Shown one piece after another: positions 60,529-64,000 of a stretch of 64,000 nucleotides of DNA. Every line of letters starts with the position of its first letter. The stretch's first letter is position 1. A model generated the notes under the pieces. The model had not been told where the DNA came from and did not search any database. It saw only the letters and a list, made by a program, of their open reading frames with translations. A program made the position numbers and the translations under genes. This DNA comes from Streptomyces abikoensis (GTDB taxonomy: Bacteria; Actinomycetota; Actinomycetes; Streptomycetales; Streptomycetaceae). Location: assembly GCF_014648775.1 (NCBI RefSeq), contig NZ_BMRT01000001.1, forward strand, positions 806,001 through 870,000, in the 5' to 3' direction.

Positions 60529-62546
60529 CAGCCCTCCAGCGGCGTCTCGGTGAAGGGTTCGCCGTGCAGATAGCGGCCGAGGGCGGTGAGCGGGAACACC
60601 TGGCGGTACAGGTGGTAGTTGATGGAGAAGTCCCAGGGGAAGCCCGTGCCGGTGAAGTACGGCTCGTCCCAGGAGCCGTCCTCCCGCTGGGTGTCGGTCA
60701 GCCAGGTCACCCCCCGCTCCACCACCTCGCTCTCCCGCTCCCCCGCCGCCAGCAGCGCCATCAGCGCCCAGGCGGTCTGGGAGGCGGTGGAGGCACCCCG
60801 GCCGATCCATTCGGGGTCCCGGTAGGAGCGGAGGTCCTCGCCCCAGCCGCCGTCCGGGTTCTGCACCTCGCGCAGCCAGCCGACGGCCCGGCGGATCGCC
60901 GGGTGGGAGACGGGGATGCCGGAGGCCACCAGGGCGGGCACCACGGACCCGGTGCCGTAGACGTAGTTGACGCCCCAGCGGCCGAACCAGGCGCCGCACT
61001 CCTCCTGTTCGCCCAGCAGCCATTCGACGCCCCGGCGGGCGCGCGGGTCGTGCTGCTTGCCGAGGACCGCCAGCATCTCCACGACGTGGGCGGTGACATC
61101 GGCGGACGGCGGGTCGATGACCTCGCCGAAGTCGCAGAACGGCAGCCGGTTGGGGAACGGGCTGGTGTTGTCGGCGTCGAAGGCGCCCCAGGCGCCGTTC
61201 CTCGACCGCATGCCCACCGCCCAGTTGGCGGCCCGCCGGATCGCCTTCTCCATCCGCTCGGGGTCGGGGTGGCGGACCCGTTTGAGGGCGAGCACGACCT
61301 CGGCGGTGTCGTCGATGTCGGGGTAGGCGTCGTTCTCGAACTCGAAGGCCCAGCCGCCCGGGGCCAGGTGCGGCCGTTTCACGGTCCAGTCGCCGGGGCG
61401 CAGGATCTGCTCGTCCAGCATCCAGTCGGCGGCCTTGACCAGCGCCGGGTGGTCGGGGCGCAGGCCCGCGTCGGCGAGGGCGGTGGTGGCCAGGCAGGTG
61501 TCCCAGACCGGGGACTGGCAGGCCTCGATCATCCGGACGGGCGCGCCGTCCTCGTCCTCGTGCCAGACGGCGAAACGGTCCAGCGATTCGAGCCCGGCGC
61601 GCAGCACCGGGTGGCGGAGGTCGTAGCCCAGCAGGTGGAGGGCGATGACGGAGTAGACGGCGGGGGGCTGGATGCCGCCCCAGCAGCCGTCGTTCTCCTG
61701 GCGCTCGACGATCCAGCGGGCCGCCGAGCGCAGCGCGGCCCTGCGCAGCGGGGCGACGGGGAGGCGGTGGTAGACGTGGAGCGCCTTGTCCAGGCGCTGG
61801 AAGACGCCGTCCCAGCTGGTGGCGGGGGCCAGGGGGCGGGGCGGGGCCGGCCGGCGGGGGTCGGTGTGGAGCTCGTCGAGGGCGAAGGGCGCGGGCCGCA
61901 CGGGCCGCAGGGCGGAGACGACGGTCAGGGGGACGATGGTCTGCCGGGCCCACTGGCCGAAGTCGTAGAGGTTGAGGGGCACCCACTTCGGCAGGTACAT
62001 GATCTCGGGTGGGAGCTCGGGGAGGTCCTCCCACCGCCACCAGCCGAAGAGGGCCAGCCAGATCCGGGTGAAGACGCGGGTGGCGGCGACGCCGCCCTGT
62101 TCGCGGACCCAGGCGGAGGCGGCGGCCATGTGGGGGGCGTCGGGGGCGTCCCCGGCGAGGCGGAGGGCGGTGTAGGCCTCGACGGTGGCGGAGAGCTCGG
62201 CGGGGCCGCCGTGGAAGGTGGCCCAGGTGCCGTCGGGGCGCTGCCGGGAGCGGATGAAGCGGGCCGCGGCGGCCGTGGTCCGCTCGTCGTCGACGCCCAG
62301 GAACCGGCGCAACAGCAGGTCCTCGGCGTCCATGGTGACGTTGGTCTCCAGGTCGCCCTTCCACCAGCCGGCCGCGTCCTGGCGGGCCAGCAGGTGTTCC
62401 GTGGCGAGGGTGACGGCCCGCGCCGCGGCTTCACGCGTCTTCGGCGCTCCGGGGGCCGCCGTGGCGGGCGCCGGAACGGTGGTGCTGTGGCCGGCCTCGG
62501 CCTCGGGGAGCGGTGACTCCCCGGTGCCGTCGGTCGTCGCTGTCAT
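60528..62546 (-). CDS. shc: Squalene-hopene cyclase
   Basis: 672 aa from the ATG at 62546 (AGGGGAAA upstream). The protonating DxDD motif is present as DIDDTAEVV, and several QW repeats are visible (QDAAGWWKGDLETN, QENDGCWGGIQPP, QNPDGGWGEDLRSY, QREDGSWDEPYFTG). The enzyme cyclises squalene to hopene/hopanol at the membrane. Length fits the family (about 630-680). Confidence 0.95.
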   Translation of the reverse strand: MTATTDGTGESPLPEAEAGHSTTVPAPATAAPGAPKTREAAARAVTLATEHLLARQDAAGWWKGDLETNVTMDAEDLLLRRFLGVDDERTTAAAARFIRSRQRPDGTWATFHGGPAELSATVEAYTALRLAGDAPDAPHMAAASAWVREQGGVAATRVFTRIWLALFGWWRWEDLPELPPEIMYLPKWVPLNLYDFGQWARQTIVPLTVVSALRPVRPAPFALDELHTDPRRPAPPRPLAPATSWDGVFQRLDKALHVYHRLPVAPLRRAALRSAARWIVERQENDGCWGGIQPPAVYSVIALHLLGYDLRHPVLRAGLESLDRFAVWHEDEDGAPVRMIEACQSPVWDTCLATTALADAGLRPDHPALVKAADWMLDEQILRPGDWTVKRPHLAPGGWAFEFENDAYPDIDDTAEVVLALKRVRHPDPERMEKAIRRAANWAVGMRSRNGAWGAFDADNTSPFPNRLPFCDFGEVIDPPSADVTAHVVEMLAVLGKQHDPRARRGVEWLLGEQEECGAWFGRWGVNYVYGTGSVVPALVASGIPVSHPAIRRAVGWLREVQNPDGGWGEDLRSYRDPEWIGRGASTASQTAWALMALLAAGERESEVVERGVTWLTDTQREDGSWDEPYFTGTGFPWDFSINYHLYRQVFPLTALGRYLHGEPFTETPLEG

Positions 62547-62680
62547 GGTTTCCCCTAATGCAGTGAGTTCCTTCTCTGCCGTACTGCTGTGACTGCCGTA
62601 CTTCGGGGGGTTCCGTCAGCCGGTGCCGCACACACGAGGCACCGGCCGGCGACCGCGGGACTACTTCGCGCCGATAGCGA

Positions 62681-63823
62681 TCAACTCTTCCGCACGACGA
62701 CGAAATCGGCGAGCCCGACGAGCTGGGCGCGGACCTCCGCGGGCATGTCCACGCCATCGAGGGCCTCGATGGCGGTGGCGTGCTGGCGGCGGGCCTCCTG
62801 CTCGGTCCACTCGCGGCCGCCCGCCTCCTCGATCAGCGCCGCGCGGGAGGCGAACTCCTCCTCGTCGAAGTCGGCGAGCTGCGCGTCGGTGAGCCCCGCG
62901 TCGGCGGCGAGGATCCCGGCGAGCCGCTCGGAGGCGGGACCGCCGGCCGCGAGGGCGGCGACCACGGGCAGGGACTTCTTGCGCTGCCGCAGGTCGCTCC
63001 AGGTCTGCTTGCCCGTGGTCTCCGGGTCGCCCCAGATGCCCAGCAGGTCGTCGACGGCCTGGAAGGCGAGGCCGAGGTGGTAGCCGTAGGCCTCCAGGGT
63101 GTCGGCCGTACGGTCGTCGGCGCCGCCGAGGACCGCGCCGATGGACACCGCGCAGGCCAGCAGCGCGCCGGTCTTGTTGCCCTCCATCTCCAGGCACTCC
63201 GCGACGGTGACGCGCTCGCGGTGCTCGTAGGAGATGTCCTGGGCCTGCCCGTCGATGAGCTTGCGGGTGGCGGTGGTGAGCCGGCGGGTGGCCCGGCCGG
63301 CCTCCACCGTGCCGAGCTCCAGCAGGACCTCGTTGGCGAGCGCGAAGAGCGCGTCGCCGGCGAGGATCGCCTGGGCCGGGCCGTACGCCTTCCAGACGGT
63401 GTCGCGGTGGCGGCGCTGCTCGTCGCCGTCCATCAGGTCGTCGTGCAGCAACGAGAAGTTGTGGACGAGCTCCACGGCGACCGCGCCGGGGATGCCGGTC
63501 TCGGCGGGGGCACCGGCGGCCTCGGCCGACAGCAGGGCGAGGGCGGGCCGCACGGCCTTGCCCGGGTCGCCGTGGGCGGGCTTGCCGTCGATGTCGATCC
63601 AGCCGAAGTGATAGGCGGCCACGGTGTCCATGGGTGCCGCGAGCCTGTCCACGGCGGCACGCAGCACCGGCGTGGCAAGCGTCCGTCCGCGCTCCAGCAG
63701 GGCGCGCACGCCCGCGGTGTCGACAGCTGGGATCGCCGATGTCACGGTCTCTCCTCTGGTGGTGGTCGTGCTCATGCGCGTCCCGCTCGCGGGTACGCGC
63801 GCTGTGAGGGCTCGCTGGTTCAT
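62681..63823 (-). CDS. Polyprenyl (farnesyl/geranylgeranyl-type) diphosphate synthase
   Basis: 380 aa from the ATG at 63823, which overlaps the hpnE stop by ATGA; later in-frame starts (ATG for MSTTTT, GTG for VTSAIP) also exist. First Asp-rich motif LLHDDLMDGDEQRRHRDTVW; the second is degenerate (DDLLGIWGD for DDxxD). Adjacent GNKTGALLACAV is typical. It makes the prenyl diphosphate for squalene through hpnCD. Chain length is probably C15. Confidence 0.92.
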   Translation of the reverse strand: MNQRALTARVPASGTRMSTTTTRGETVTSAIPAVDTAGVRALLERGRTLATPVLRAAVDRLAAPMDTVAAYHFGWIDIDGKPAHGDPGKAVRPALALLSAEAAGAPAETGIPGAVAVELVHNFSLLHDDLMDGDEQRRHRDTVWKAYGPAQAILAGDALFALANEVLLELGTVEAGRATRRLTTATRKLIDGQAQDISYEHRERVTVAECLEMEGNKTGALLACAVSIGAVLGGADDRTADTLEAYGYHLGLAFQAVDDLLGIWGDPETTGKQTWSDLRQRKKSLPVVAALAAGGPASERLAGILAADAGLTDAQLADFDEEEFASRAALIEEAGGREWTEQEARRQHATAIEALDGVDMPAEVRAQLVGLADFVVVRKS

Positions 63824-64000
63824 ACCGCCGCCTCCCGCAGGGGGCTCCGGTGGGGCAGGCCGAGCCCGGAGAGGGCCGCGCCGGCGGCGGCGAGGCCGCT
63901 GCGCACCGCGCTCTCCATGGTCGCGGGCCAGCCGGTGGCGGTCCACGCACCGGCCAGGTAGAGGCCGGGCGCGTTCGTGGGGGCGTCGGGCCGGAGCCGG
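63820..64000 (-). CDS. hpnE: C-terminal end of hydroxysqualene dehydroxylase HpnE (partial)
   Basis: Only about 60 codons are in the window and the start is outside. The final segment LYLAGAWTATGWPATMESAV followed by RSG is the FAD-binding C-terminal motif of squalene-associated FAD-dependent desaturases (HpnE). It turns hydroxysqualene into squalene. ATGA overlap with the polyprenyl synthase. Confidence 0.85.
   Translation of the reverse strand, partial: RLRPDAPTNAPGLYLAGAWTATGWPATMESAVRSGLAAAGAALSGLGLPHRSPLREAAV

Overview
The window is high-GC actinomycete DNA and almost certainly comes from a Streptomyces chromosome. The evidence is strongly GC-biased third codon positions, GTG/TTG starts, dense ATGA/GTGA start-stop overlaps, an XRE/DUF397/HATPase regulatory trio, a GH46 chitosanase with a csn-type palindromic operator, and the hopanoid cluster in the order known from Streptomyces.

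Four blocks can be read. (1) 1-4.36 kb: a + strand operon entering from outside the window. It encodes a large helical-repeat protein, an SPFH-like protein, a sigma-like protein and an Xis-like HTH protein, and ends in a perfect hairpin. Behind it lies a decayed IS256-type transposase. It looks like the tail of an older mobile element. (2) 4.36-42.41 kb: a genomic island of exactly 38,000 bp period. A 48-bp direct repeat (4360-4407 and 42360-42407) bounds it; the right copy is the 3' half of an intact tRNA-Pro(GGG) gene and the left copy is the displaced fragment. A tyrosine integrase sits beside the tRNA but has lost its N-terminus and its first catalytic arginine region, so the island is probably frozen. 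(3) 42.4-54.2 kb: ordinary chromosome (secreted amidohydrolase, chitosanase, MBL-fold hydrolase, AlkB, AhpD-like protein, regulators, SGNH hydrolase, tyrosine phosphatase). (4) 54.3-64.0 kb: a single minus-strand hopanoid/isoprenoid operon (hpnE-polyprenyl synthase-shc-hpnG-hpnH-ispG-dxs-hpnO), coupled by overlapping starts and stops at several junctions.

The island cargo reads as a hypoxia/dormancy package. It holds a four-subunit group 3b-type [NiFe]-hydrogenase operon with a cyclic-nucleotide-binding protein inside it, and a hydrogenase maturation peptidase translationally coupled to a GNAT/acyl-CoA synthetase (Pat-type) fusion. It also holds PEP synthase, D-lactate dehydrogenase, a GH65 phosphorylase, three universal stress proteins, two CBS-BON proteins, two P-type ATPases, paired TrkA proteins, two XRE-flavin-split-barrel fusions, DUF1918, DUF305, DUF2231 and SHOCT proteins, an Acg-type nitroreductase, and a fragment of nicotinate phosphoribosyltransferase. 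Many of these families are members of the mycobacterial DosR regulon and its Streptomyces counterpart. No DevR/OsdR-type regulator, hyp maturation genes or conjugation genes are in the window, so the package must rely on host functions.

A 16.7-19.7 kb zone inside the island is scarred by IS5-family insertions. They destroyed the nicotinate phosphoribosyltransferase gene, brought in foreign cargo between inverted IS ends, and rewrote the C-terminus of the DUF1918 protein.
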